This document shows positions 53,587-62,173 of a DNA stretch of 64,000 bases, piece by piece. Source of the DNA: Gammaproteobacteria bacterium (GTDB taxonomy: Bacteria > Pseudomonadota > Gammaproteobacteria > Steroidobacterales > Foliamicaceae); contig VXSK01000028.1 of assembly GCA_009838035.1 (NCBI GenBank), forward strand, positions 124,001-188,000. The letters run 5' to 3'. The position numbers were made by a program, and so were the translations under genes. Every line of letters begins with the position of its first letter. Position 1 is the first letter of the stretch. The notes under the pieces were generated by a model. It was given only the letters and a program-made list of their open reading frames with translations, was not told the origin of the DNA and did no database searches.

Positions 53587-54506
53587 CCGGGACGCACCCT
53601 GGGGTCCAGGTAGCCGTAGATGATGTCCGCCAGCAGATTGAGCAAAATGATCAGCGTGGCGTACACGATGACGATCCCCAGAATCAGCGAATAGTCGCGG
53701 TTCAAGGCGCCCTCGACAAAGGCGCGTCCTATCCCGGGCAGGCCGAATATCGTTTCGATCACCACCGAGCCGGTCATGGCTCCGGCAATGGCCGGCCCCA
53801 GGTAGCTGACCACCGGCATGCAGGCGGGCCGCAAGACGTGCCGGGCGATCACTTTCCATTCCGGCAGGCCCTTGGCGCGCGCGGTGCGGACGTAGTCGGC
53901 GTTGAGCGACTCCAGCATCGAGCCGCGCGTGATTCGCGCGATACCCGCCACGGTGGGCAGCGCCAGGGCCGTGACCGGCAGGATGATGTGCGCGAACTGG
54001 CCGTTGTTCCAGCCGGACAGCGGCAGCCAGCCCAGGTAGAGTCCGAAGAACAGGGTGAGCAGCGGCGCCGTGACGAAGGTCGGGATGGCCACGCCGGTCA
54101 TGGCGATCGCCATTACGGTGAAGTCCACCGCCGAGTTCTTGCGCAGGGCGGCCACAATGCCGCAGAGCATTCCGGCAAACAGTCCTGCGAATATGGCCGT
54201 GAGCCCCAGTTGCGCGCTCACCGGCAGGCCTTCGGCGATCAGTTCCGCAACGGTCCGGTCACGGTAGGCCAGCGATGGCCCCAGGTCGCCGTTGGCCAGC
54301 CGCCACAGGTAGTTGCCGTACTGCTCCAGCAGCGGCTTGTCGAGATCGTAGGCCTTGCGCAGGTTTTCCGCGGCCGCGGGGTCCAGGTCCGGGATCAGGT
54401 CGAACGGGCCGCCGGGCGCGATGCGAATCAGGAAGAAGGCTAGCGTAATGATGACGAGTAGCGTGGGTACGGCTACCAGAAGCCTTCTCAGCGCGTAGTT
54501 CAGCAT
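53583..54506 (-). CDS. Peptide ABC transporter permease (DppB type)
   Basis: This 307-residue permease begins MLNYALRRLLVAVPTLLVI, with PGGPFDLIPDLDP after the first helix, and has the EAA loop VRTARAKGLPEWKVIARHVL. Both are DppB/OppB hallmarks. The ATG at 54506 overlaps the upstream beta-propeller gene by 7 bases and is preferred over further-upstream starts because it gives the canonical N-terminus. Confidence 0.93.
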   Translation of the reverse strand: MLNYALRRLLVAVPTLLVIITLAFFLIRIAPGGPFDLIPDLDPAAAENLRKAYDLDKPLLEQYGNYLWRLANGDLGPSLAYRDRTVAELIAEGLPVSAQLGLTAIFAGLFAGMLCGIVAALRKNSAVDFTVMAIAMTGVAIPTFVTAPLLTLFFGLYLGWLPLSGWNNGQFAHIILPVTALALPTVAGIARITRGSMLESLNADYVRTARAKGLPEWKVIARHVLRPACMPVVSYLGPAIAGAMTGSVVIETIFGLPGIGRAFVEGALNRDYSLILGIVIVYATLIILLNLLADIIYGYLDPRVRPG

Positions 54507-55436
54507 GCGGCGGCCCGCGAGGTATCCCGATACTCGGAAAGGCTCAGCAGCGAGCACTTCAGCCCGGTATTCAGCTCGCTCACCACCTCTCCGGTGGCGA
54601 TGTCCCTGCGTTGCAGCAGTCCGTGCAGGAAGTTGCTCAGGTAGAAGTGCTTGCCGTCAAGGGCCGGTTTGGCGCGCGTCCAGCCATTCTCCAAACGTAC
54701 TTCGTAGTTCCGGAGTATTTCTCCGCGGGCACTGAAGAGAACAGCCCCCGAACCGCACGCCATCAGCACTTCTCCGCCGGGTAGCAGGCCCATGCCATAG
54801 GTCCGCATGGCGTCGTCTTCCCCGAACGTGATGAAATCGGAAAGCTGCCGTCGTGATTCGGTGTCGTATCGGCAAAGTCGCCGGCCGGCTTCCGAGACGT
54901 AGTAAACGGTCCTGTCGTCGGAGTCCAGGGCCAGGTTGCTGATGCAGTGCCGGCCGCCGCGGCCTCCGTCGATTTCGACCTCGTGGAAGCTGACCGCCCT
55001 GGTTTGCGGATTGAACCGGATCAGCTTTCCGTCGCCGTGCTCGTCCTGGACCGGCGCTCCATAGAAGGAGTGAACGCCGGTCAGGATGTCGCCGTTGCCC
55101 GCCAGCGCCATGTTTCCGTAACGGCGCTCGGGCAGGTAGCCGCCCAGGCGGTGCTGCGCGCCGGAGGCGTCGTAGGCGAGGATGCTGTTGCGTTGCGGGT
55201 TGGTGGCGTACAGGCGCCGGTCGCTGGGGTTGTAGAGAAGGCCCACGAGCATTCCCTCCTCGCCGGTCCACAACTCGCCCCTGGCGTTGAAGTCCCGGTC
55301 GTAGTGGACAATCCGGCACTCTCCGGAAATGCCTTTCCTGTAATCGATATGACTCTGGTCGATCTCGTTCAGCACCAGGAAGAGATCGCCCGGCTGCAGG
55401 TCATTCAGGTTGGCGGTGTCGCGGCGTCCCGTCAGG
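54500..55436 (-). CDS. SMP-30-like beta-propeller protein in peptide transporter operon
   Basis: About 290 residues read as a beta-propeller related to SMP-30/gluconolactonase: YRLGGYLPERR-like strands, GVHSFYGAPVQD, CISNLALDSDDRTVYYVSEAGRRL. The start is unclear. The first usual start is GTG at 55375, but the frame stays open and coding-like upstream (NLNDLQPGDLFLV) to near the stop of the binding-protein gene at 55437; a CTG or coupled start may apply. No signal peptide is seen. It may be a cytoplasmic hydrolase for the imported compound. Confidence 0.7.
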
Positions 55437-57026
55437 TCAGGGGCCTCCGTTCAGCCTGAGGTCCTTGGCCATCTTCGGCGCCGTGGAATTCGTCCAGCCC
55501 TCCACGCGTTGGTTCACCAGGAAGGCCCGCGACTGGAAATGCGACGGGATGACGGGAAAATCCTGCATCACCCGCTGCTCGATCTCCCGCAGGTAGGCGG
55601 TCCGCTCCTCGTCCGAGCGGATGGTGTCGGCATGGGCCAGACGCCGGTCGATGTCCGCATTGGAGTAACCGGAATAGTTTCTGAAGCTGTCGCCCCGGAT
55701 GAGTGCGAAGAACGACACCGGATCGTTGAAGATCGCATAGTAGGTCAGCCGCATCACCTGGTATTCCCGGTCCGCCGCCTTCTTCATCAGCGCCCGCATG
55801 CCAAGGGTTTCCAGTTCGGCCTCCACTCCGGCCTGTTTCCACATCGAGCGATAGGCCACCGCGAGGCGGCGGTCCCGCTCCACCGGGGAGAACACGAAAG
55901 TGAATCTGAGCGGATTGCTCCTGTTGAAGCCGGCCTCGTTCAGCAACCGCCGGGCTTCGGCCAGCCGATCGTCCGGGGACATCCGGTTGAATGCCGGAGG
56001 TTCGGAGGGGTCTTTCCAGATTGCCGTGGGGACGACCGACCAGGCCGGCTCGTCACCGGTCCTGAGCAGTTTCTCCACGATGACGTCCCGGTCGATGGCC
56101 AGGGAAAGCGCCTTGCGCACCCTGACGTCATCAAAAGGCGGAAGGGTATTGTTGATCGACAGGTAGCCCAGGCCGATGCCGCGCGCAATTTGGAATTCCC
56201 CGGGTCGGGTCTCCTTGAGGTTTTCGTATTGATTGAACGGGATGTTGAGAATCACGTCCAGTTCGCCGGCGAGGTACCGTTTCAGCGAGGTGGTGGGCGA
56301 GGGAACCGGGTAGTAGAAGACCTCTTCGATGGACACCGTGTCCGCGGAGTGGTAGTGAGGATTTTTCACCAGTTGGTAGTAGGTATTGGTGACCACCTTG
56401 CTGAGCATGTAGGCGCCGTTGGTGACCATGGTTCCGGGCTGTGTCCATTTCCTGCCGTGAGCCTCGATAACGTGCGCGGGAACGGGAGCATTGCTGTAGG
56501 AAGCCAGCAGGCTGATGAAGTACGGCGCAGGACCCTCAAGGGTGATTTCCAGCGTGGTCGGATCGACCGCCTTTACGCCCAGGGAATCTACCGGTTTTTC
56601 GCCCACCGAGATGGCCGTTGCGTTGAGAACCGGGAACAGCGCGCTGGCGCCGCGGGTGCCGGATTGGGGATCGAGCATGCGCCTGAAGGAATAAACGAAG
56701 TCCCCGGCAGTAATCGCCTTTCCGTCCGACCACTTCGCGTTGCTCTTCAGGCGAAAGGTGTAGACCCTCCCGTCCTCCGATATGCTCCAGCTTGCGGCGA
56801 TGGCAGGCGCCAACGCTCCATCCGGCGCCCGCGTCACCAGGCCCTCGAACAGGTCATACATGATCGCCCCGGCCGAGTTGCCGACCACGTACTGCGGGTC
56901 GAATGTGGGCAACTCGTCGTTGGTCCCTCGCCGCAGCACGCTTGCCTCAAGCTCCGGCGCCTGCAGCGGAGCGAGCAGCGGCAAGGCTGCGAGCATGCTT
57001 AGCGCCATGCGCCTCATGCCCGACAC
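55437..57026 (-). CDS. Peptide ABC transporter substrate-binding protein (DppA/OppA family)
   Basis: This 529-residue family 5 binding protein starts at GTG 57026 just after GGAGGG. A signal peptide (MRRMALSMLAALPLLAPLQA) is followed by GTNDELPTFDPQYV, GLVTRAPDGALAPAIAASW and DWxxxG-like elements such as KWSDGKAITAGDFVYSFRR, all family hallmarks. It delivers peptides or similar ligands to the DppBC-type channel. It opens the operon that runs to the ATPase at 50870. Confidence 0.94.
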   Translation of the reverse strand: MSGMRRMALSMLAALPLLAPLQAPELEASVLRRGTNDELPTFDPQYVVGNSAGAIMYDLFEGLVTRAPDGALAPAIAASWSISEDGRVYTFRLKSNAKWSDGKAITAGDFVYSFRRMLDPQSGTRGASALFPVLNATAISVGEKPVDSLGVKAVDPTTLEITLEGPAPYFISLLASYSNAPVPAHVIEAHGRKWTQPGTMVTNGAYMLSKVVTNTYYQLVKNPHYHSADTVSIEEVFYYPVPSPTTSLKRYLAGELDVILNIPFNQYENLKETRPGEFQIARGIGLGYLSINNTLPPFDDVRVRKALSLAIDRDVIVEKLLRTGDEPAWSVVPTAIWKDPSEPPAFNRMSPDDRLAEARRLLNEAGFNRSNPLRFTFVFSPVERDRRLAVAYRSMWKQAGVEAELETLGMRALMKKAADREYQVMRLTYYAIFNDPVSFFALIRGDSFRNYSGYSNADIDRRLAHADTIRSDEERTAYLREIEQRVMQDFPVIPSHFQSRAFLVNQRVEGWTNSTAPKMAKDLRLNGGP

Positions 57027-57053
57027 TTTACCCTCCGTGGCCGCTTGTGTCTT

Positions 57054-57071
57054 GCGGCCGGCGCCGGCCGC
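57054..57071. repeat. Perfect 18-base GC palindrome
   Basis: GCGGCCGGCGCCGGCCGC lies in the 50-base gap between the binding-protein gene and the FG-GAP lipoprotein gene. A hairpin from this sequence has no loop bases of its own and no T-run, so it is a poor terminator; it may be a dyad for a regulator or a cruciform-forming site. Confidence 0.5.
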
Positions 57072-57076
57072 GGTCG

Positions 57077-58666
57077 CTAGCGCGCCATCAGCACCACGAT
57101 CCGGCCCGGCCCGTCGGCGGATGGATGCTGGATATAGACGTCCTCCTTGCCGTCACCGTCCAGGTCGGCGATCCTTGCATTGCGTTCGTCGCCGGGCAGC
57201 GGCGCCGCTACGGTGATCGGGCGCGCCGCGACCGGCTGCTTTCCCGGCACGCCGAGAAACACGTTCAATTCGTCCCAGCGTTCGCCGATCAACAGGTCGG
57301 AACGGCCGTCGCCGTCCACATCGCCTGCGAGGATGGTCGGAAACAGGGGCCCGCGCTTGTCAAGCGGCTTGAACGGGCTGCGTACCCGGCGCGTCCAGTC
57401 CGGCTTCCCGGTGTGTTCACCGTCCCGGATCCGATAGAACGCAAGATCGATTGAAACGGAATTTCCGACCATGGCGCCGACCATGTTGCCGAGACCGATG
57501 TCCACCGCGCCAATGGCGGCGTCGTTCACGCCGTCGCCATCGAAGTCGAAGAAACGCTGCGACGCGTAGCCCCAGGGCTGCAGACCGCCCGCCTTTCCGG
57601 GCGATTTGAAGGAGGCGTCGGCGGTGGCCGGGAAACTCACACCGTCAGGCGCCGGACGGCCGAAGTGCACGTTGTAGCGGCCGCGCAGCCGAAACGGGCT
57701 GCGCCCCTCCAGCGTCAGTGTGACCAGATCGGCCACCTCGTCGCCGTTGAGATCATGGAATCCCTGCAGGATCGTGTGTTCCGTCCGGGGTCCGAACCCA
57801 AGCAGCATCGACGGCACGCTCGCGTCTCCGAACTGGAAGGCGAGTCCGTAGGAACCGTCGAAGTCGAACTCCACCTCGGTGGTGAAGGCTCCCGGCGGAC
57901 CGTCGTACCCACCGGACTCGTCCTGCCGGTAGGCCAGGAATCGGTCCCCGTCCCAGAATACGAGGTCCTGGCGCCCGTCAAGGTCGAAATCGAAGTGGTG
58001 GACGCGGCTTAAGTACCAGGACAGGTTTTCGGAGGTGATGCCGGCATGCGCGTAGGTGCGCTTGTCCCCATAGGCCTTCGCATTCGCAAAGGGATCGCCG
58101 GGTCCCAGTTTTTGCACCGGGCCGAAGGAACCGTCCTGCGACTGCAGAGCGAGCCAGAATCCGTCGGTGTCCGGCAGCAGCAGGTCGTCCAGCCCATCGC
58201 CGTTCAGGTCGCGCGCGATATCCAGATGCGGTATGCCATCCTCGTGCGAGGCACGATAGGGGATTCTCAGGTCAATGAGGGGGCGCAGCTCGCCCGATTC
58301 CGGATCCAGCCACTCGACGCTCCCTCGCCGATAGGTGATGAGGCGGTCGTACCCCGCAATCCGGGCTATGTCCACGAAAAGGACTGCACGATCAAGCGGG
58401 CCGTCAAGGGCCGTTGACCATTCCCCGCCGGCCCGTGCGATCAGCCGTAACCGGAGTGACCGGGACGGGTCCACCATGACCGCGGCAAGCTGGGCGCGCC
58501 CCGAGCCGTCGAAGTTTCCCGCCAGGACGGTCTGGTGCATCGCCTCCGGCGTTTCGATCTCATGCATCTCGAAGAGCGCGTTGTCCCCTTGCTTGGTCTG
58601 GGTGGAAGTGCACCCGGTGAGGGCCGTGGCTAGCGCCGCTACGGCAACAATCCAGTACGGAATCAT
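57077..58666 (-). CDS. FG-GAP/VCBS repeat lipoprotein (seven-bladed propeller)
   Basis: This 529-residue protein has a signal peptide with lipobox LTGC (TALTGCTS) and a series of DxDxDG-type calcium motifs spaced along it: NFDGSG, DLNGDGLDD, DFDLDGRQD, DLNGDEVAD, FDFDGDGVND, GDVDGDGRSD and ADLDGDGKED. That count suits a seven-bladed FG-GAP propeller on the cell surface or in the periplasm. ATG 58666 follows GGGAGG. It may bind a ligand or polysaccharide; function unknown. Confidence 0.85.
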   Translation of the reverse strand: MIPYWIVAVAALATALTGCTSTQTKQGDNALFEMHEIETPEAMHQTVLAGNFDGSGRAQLAAVMVDPSRSLRLRLIARAGGEWSTALDGPLDRAVLFVDIARIAGYDRLITYRRGSVEWLDPESGELRPLIDLRIPYRASHEDGIPHLDIARDLNGDGLDDLLLPDTDGFWLALQSQDGSFGPVQKLGPGDPFANAKAYGDKRTYAHAGITSENLSWYLSRVHHFDFDLDGRQDLVFWDGDRFLAYRQDESGGYDGPPGAFTTEVEFDFDGSYGLAFQFGDASVPSMLLGFGPRTEHTILQGFHDLNGDEVADLVTLTLEGRSPFRLRGRYNVHFGRPAPDGVSFPATADASFKSPGKAGGLQPWGYASQRFFDFDGDGVNDAAIGAVDIGLGNMVGAMVGNSVSIDLAFYRIRDGEHTGKPDWTRRVRSPFKPLDKRGPLFPTILAGDVDGDGRSDLLIGERWDELNVFLGVPGKQPVAARPITVAAPLPGDERNARIADLDGDGKEDVYIQHPSADGPGRIVVLMAR

Positions 58667-58783
58667 GGGTGGCCTCCCTCTATGGATCTTGCGCCGCAAA
58701 CTAACGGTAGAGTCCACAATATGCAACCGAAATCGTAAATGTGTCATACTCTTGACCCGAAAGGTTCCAAATGGTGATACCTC

Positions 58784-59536
58784 ATGGTTCAATCAAAGCG
58801 ACTCGTGAATGCACTGAAGGAGACCCTGAAGGCTCGTGACATCACGTACGCCGAGGTCGCCGGGCACCTCGGCCTGTCCCTGAGCAGTGTCAAGAGGCAG
58901 TTCTCCACCAAACGGTTCTCGCTGCACCGGCTCGAGCAGGTGTGCGACCTGGCGGGCATCGATCTCCTGGAACTGGCCCGCCTTGCGGAAGAAAGGCGTC
59001 TGCGCGTCGCTTCGTTGACAGAGGACCAGGAGCGCCAGCTCGTAAGCGACCCCGCGCTGCTGCTCACGACCGTCTGCGTGCTCAACCGCTGGACGTTCGA
59101 CAGGATTGTCGAGCGTTACGGGTTTTCGACGGTTCAGCTGACCAATCTGCTGGTGCGGCTTGATCGTATCGGCCTGATTGAACTGTTGCCCGCGAAACGC
59201 ATCCGGCTGCGCGTCGCGCGCAACTTTGCCTGGCTGCCCGGCGGGCCGATACACCGTTATTTCGTGGACAGTGTGCAGGGCGAATTCCTCTCCGGCGAGT
59301 TCGATCCCGACCGCGACCTGCACCGCTTTTCCTGGGGCATGCTGGCGGACCCGTCGGCCGCGCAGTTGCGCGCGAAGATCGCCGAAGTGATGGACGCGTT
59401 CGACGATCTGACCCGCCGCGACGAGGTGCGGGCGGACGCCGCTGCTGCGGGGACCTGCTTTCTCGTCGCGCTGCGGCGTTGGGAACCGACCGCGTTTCAG
59501 TCGTTTCGGCCCTCGAACCTCGCCGATGCCGGATAA
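58784..59536 (+). CDS. XRE-family transcriptional regulator with uncharacterised C-terminal domain
   Basis: This 250-residue protein has an N-terminal helix-turn-helix (about residues 8-58: LKARDITYAEVAGHLGLSLSSVKRQF). The rest shows a further winged-helix-like stretch (LTTVCVLNRWTFDRIVERYGFS...) but I do not recognise its family. It is divergent from the FG-GAP lipoprotein gene and its end overlaps the esterase region by 11 bases only if the esterase starts at 59526; with GTG 59568 they do not overlap. Target genes unknown. Confidence 0.78.
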   Translation: MVQSKRLVNALKETLKARDITYAEVAGHLGLSLSSVKRQFSTKRFSLHRLEQVCDLAGIDLLELARLAEERRLRVASLTEDQERQLVSDPALLLTTVCVLNRWTFDRIVERYGFSTVQLTNLLVRLDRIGLIELLPAKRIRLRVARNFAWLPGGPIHRYFVDSVQGEFLSGEFDPDRDLHRFSWGMLADPSAAQLRAKIAEVMDAFDDLTRRDEVRADAAAAGTCFLVALRRWEPTAFQSFRPSNLADAG

Positions 59537-59567
59537 TGCGCCGGTCGTTACTTCACGAGGGGACGCC

Positions 59568-61163
59568 GTGTCGAGAACCACGCTGAGTCGAACTGCCCTT
59601 GCCGCGCTGGCGTGCAGCGCATTGCTGATGGGCTGCGGGCAGCAGCCGGAATCCGGGCACAGCGAGCAGGAGCCCCGGTCTTTTGCGCAGGTTGCGACCG
59701 TCCAGGGCGAAGTACAGGGAACCGCCGACGATGGGCTGGTGGAATACAAGGGCATTCCTTACGCCGCGCCGCCCACCGGCGATCTGCGCTGGCGCGCGCC
59801 CCAGCCGCCGCTTGCGCGTGACACGGTCCTCGTCGCCGACGATTACGGCAACCGGTGCATACAGCGGCCGGCGACCGAAGGCTTTGCGATGAACGACGCG
59901 TTTACCCAGCCGCAGAGCGAGGACTGCCTGAATCTGAACATCTACCGCCCGGACAACGGCGATGCACGACTGCCGGTGATGGTCTGGATTCCGGGCGGCG
60001 GGCTGGTGGCCGGTTCCGGTTCGCGGCCGGTCAACCATGGGGGAAACCTGGCCAGGCTCGGCGTGGTGGTCGTGGCGATCAACTATCGCCTCGGCAGTTT
60101 CGGCTTCTTTGCGCATCCGGAGCTGTCGGCGCAGGACCCCGACGGCGGACGCCTGTTCAACTACGGGCTCATGGACCAGATCGCCGCGCTGGAATGGGTG
60201 CGGGACAACATCGGGGCGTTCGGGGGCGATCCGGAGAACGTAACGATCTTCGGCGAATCGGCCGGCGGCTATTCGGTCTTTGCCCTGGTCGCGTCGCCGG
60301 CGGCGCGGGGTTTGTTTGCGAAAGGCATTTCACAATCCGGTTACGGCCGCAGGGGGCAGCCGCGGGTCGCTTCCCTGACAGGCGAGGGCGAGGCGTCCAT
60401 CGAAGAGATGGGCGTGGAACTGGCGGAGCGGCTGGGAACGCCCGAGGCCGGCCTCGACGAACTCAGGTCACAGCCCGCGGAGAAGATCGTCGATGCGACC
60501 GACTTCAGCAACTTCATCGCCCTGGCCACCGATGGCGTGGTTCTTGTCGATGACCTCTGGCCCGTCTACGACCGGGGTGATGCGGCGACGGTGCCGCTGA
60601 TGATCGGCGCCACCGACTCCGAGTTCACGATGGGCCCTCCGGAGGCGCAGCGTGCGCAGCTGCTCCGCTTCATGAGCGAGAACGTGCTTGATGAAATGAC
60701 GCCTTTCTACGGCAACGAAACGCAGCGCAACACCTACATGTACAGCGAATACGTGTTTCATGCGCAAAATCGCGGCGTTGCCGTGGCGCACGAGAAAGCC
60801 GGCAATGCCGTCTACGCCTACCGGTTCGCGATGCCGGGTGTGGACGTGGAGCAACGCGAACTGAACGGCGAGACGATCTACGGCGCCTATCACGCCGGCG
60901 ACCTGCCGTACATGTTCGGCAATTTCACCGGCGATCACTACGATCCGACCGAGCCGGACGAAACGCAGCGCGCCGTTTCGCAACAGATGATGCGCTACTG
61001 GACCAATTTCGCCCGCACCGGCAACCCCAACGGCGAGGGCCTGCCGGAATGGCCGGCGTACCAGAACCAGAACACACTCTATTTCACGCCCGCCGGCGTT
61101 GAGTCGCGCAATGACTCCTGGACCGAGCGCCTCGACGCATTGAACGAAATCGCGGGCATGTAA
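59568..61163 (+). CDS. Type-B carboxylesterase lipoprotein
   Basis: About 531 residues. The GTG at 59568 (GAGGGGAC just before it) gives a signal peptide with lipobox ALLMGC, so the enzyme is a lipoprotein. Type-B esterase hallmarks are GIPYAAPPTGDLRW, EDCLNLNIY, the nucleophile S231 in GESAGGYS, E in DSEFT, and H in YHAGDLPYMFG. It hydrolyses carboxylic esters in the periplasm or at the cell surface. ATG 59526 is an alternative start with a poorer signal peptide. Confidence 0.93.
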   Translation: MSRTTLSRTALAALACSALLMGCGQQPESGHSEQEPRSFAQVATVQGEVQGTADDGLVEYKGIPYAAPPTGDLRWRAPQPPLARDTVLVADDYGNRCIQRPATEGFAMNDAFTQPQSEDCLNLNIYRPDNGDARLPVMVWIPGGGLVAGSGSRPVNHGGNLARLGVVVVAINYRLGSFGFFAHPELSAQDPDGGRLFNYGLMDQIAALEWVRDNIGAFGGDPENVTIFGESAGGYSVFALVASPAARGLFAKGISQSGYGRRGQPRVASLTGEGEASIEEMGVELAERLGTPEAGLDELRSQPAEKIVDATDFSNFIALATDGVVLVDDLWPVYDRGDAATVPLMIGATDSEFTMGPPEAQRAQLLRFMSENVLDEMTPFYGNETQRNTYMYSEYVFHAQNRGVAVAHEKAGNAVYAYRFAMPGVDVEQRELNGETIYGAYHAGDLPYMFGNFTGDHYDPTEPDETQRAVSQQMMRYWTNFARTGNPNGEGLPEWPAYQNQNTLYFTPAGVESRNDSWTERLDALNEIAGM

Positions 61164-61194
61164 CCCGCTGGAAGTGGGTCGTGGTTTCGCAACC

Positions 61195-61587
61195 TTACGG
61201 CAGGACAGACGGAATGTCCGTTTGGGCGAAATCGCCACCCTTGAAGAGTAGAGGCTCCCCCGTTACGGACGCCAGGGCGTAAGCGAAGCAATCACCGAAG
61301 TTCAAGCCGGCCGGATGATTTCCCCTTCCGAACAGGCGCCACGCCTGGCGCGCCGCCTGGGCCTGTTCCGTGGTTACGGGCGTCAACTCGATTCCGGCAG
61401 CCTCAACAAACGAATCCAGCTCCCTGGCCGCCGCGTGACCGCCACGTGTCTCCAGGACAATGGATGCCTCGAGCAGGCTCGCCACCGAAATGCGGCAAGC
61501 CGAGGATGCGGCTATGGCGGTCGCATAGGCGTCCGAGTCTTCCTCGCCGAAAAGGATCGCCAGCACTGCAGAGGTATCCGCGATCAC
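61195..61587 (-). CDS. PIN-domain toxin (VapC type)
   Basis: This 130-residue PIN ribonuclease has D4 in IADTSAVLAILFGE, the E in ASLLEASIVLE, D in NFGDCFAYALA and D in GGDFAQTD: the VapC catalytic acidic set. Its start overlaps the antitoxin stop by 4 bases. It is a second toxin-antitoxin pair in the window. Confidence 0.92.
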   Translation of the reverse strand: MIADTSAVLAILFGEEDSDAYATAIAASSACRISVASLLEASIVLETRGGHAAARELDSFVEAAGIELTPVTTEQAQAARQAWRLFGRGNHPAGLNFGDCFAYALASVTGEPLLFKGGDFAQTDIPSVLP

Positions 61588-61841
61588 TTCGGCAGGCCGC
61601 TGTCGTTATACAGCAAATCACCGTGTTCAACGGCGGATACTCCAGGCTCCAGCAATGCAGCGCAACGCCGAGACACGGCCCTGATATCGCTAAGACGCTG
61701 CTCCTGGCCGCGCTCGCGCCTTTCCCGTTTCAGGCGTTCCCGCAACGCGACGGTTATTGCCCCCGTCTTGGTTTCACCCGTAAGCTCGGCAAGTTCCGCC
61801 GCAAGCCGGCAGGTTTCGGCATTCTTGATGTTGAGACCCAC
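61584..61841 (-). CDS. VapB-type antitoxin (Rv0623/PSK family)
   Basis: This 85-residue antitoxin starts at GTG 61841 with GLNIKNAETCRLAAELAELTGE, the conserved N-terminus of the Rv0623-type VapB family. A longer ATG start at 61874 is possible but adds non-conserved residues. The C-terminal half should neutralise the neighbouring PIN toxin. No clear Shine-Dalgarno precedes either start. Confidence 0.82.
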   Translation of the reverse strand: MGLNIKNAETCRLAAELAELTGETKTGAITVALRERLKRERRERGQEQRLSDIRAVSRRCAALLEPGVSAVEHGDLLYNDSGLPK

Positions 61842-62173
61842 AGATGCGCATAAGGTAGATTGACTGATAATCATTCTACCTTTCCAATGGCCGCGGAATC
61901 TCAAGCTCCTTCTTTTCGAGGCTCACTTTGCTCATTTCCGACGTCCTGCAATCCAATTTGTAGAGCATATCTGCGCCATCTGAGAAAGCAGGTTGAAAAG
62001 TATGCGCGTTTCAATAGTTTTGCGTAGCTGAAACCTGGCTGTCGCGGGTGTGCCCACGGACGCAAAACAGCTCTGCCAAAAGGGCGGCTACTGCAGCGGG
62101 GCGGTTGTGCCGGGCAGGCGAGCATCGGGCTCCTCGACGCGTTGAACGAGCTCGTGGGCTTGTGACGGGCGCT
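61842..62173. other. Intergenic region without recognised gene
   Basis: These 332 bases between the VapB-type antitoxin and the MFS exporter gene show no convincing coding frame. A short plus-strand stretch ending at 62163 resembles the tail of the esterase gene (LDALNEL versus LDALNEI, both followed by a stop) over about 33 bases, but the match does not extend further. No terminator or promoter is evident. Confidence 0.5.

Noticed and set aside
62119..62163. Remnant of a duplicated esterase gene 3' end
   Set aside because: Resemblance to the esterase tail at 61127-61163 is limited to about 33 bases, and upstream residues do not match. It may be chance.
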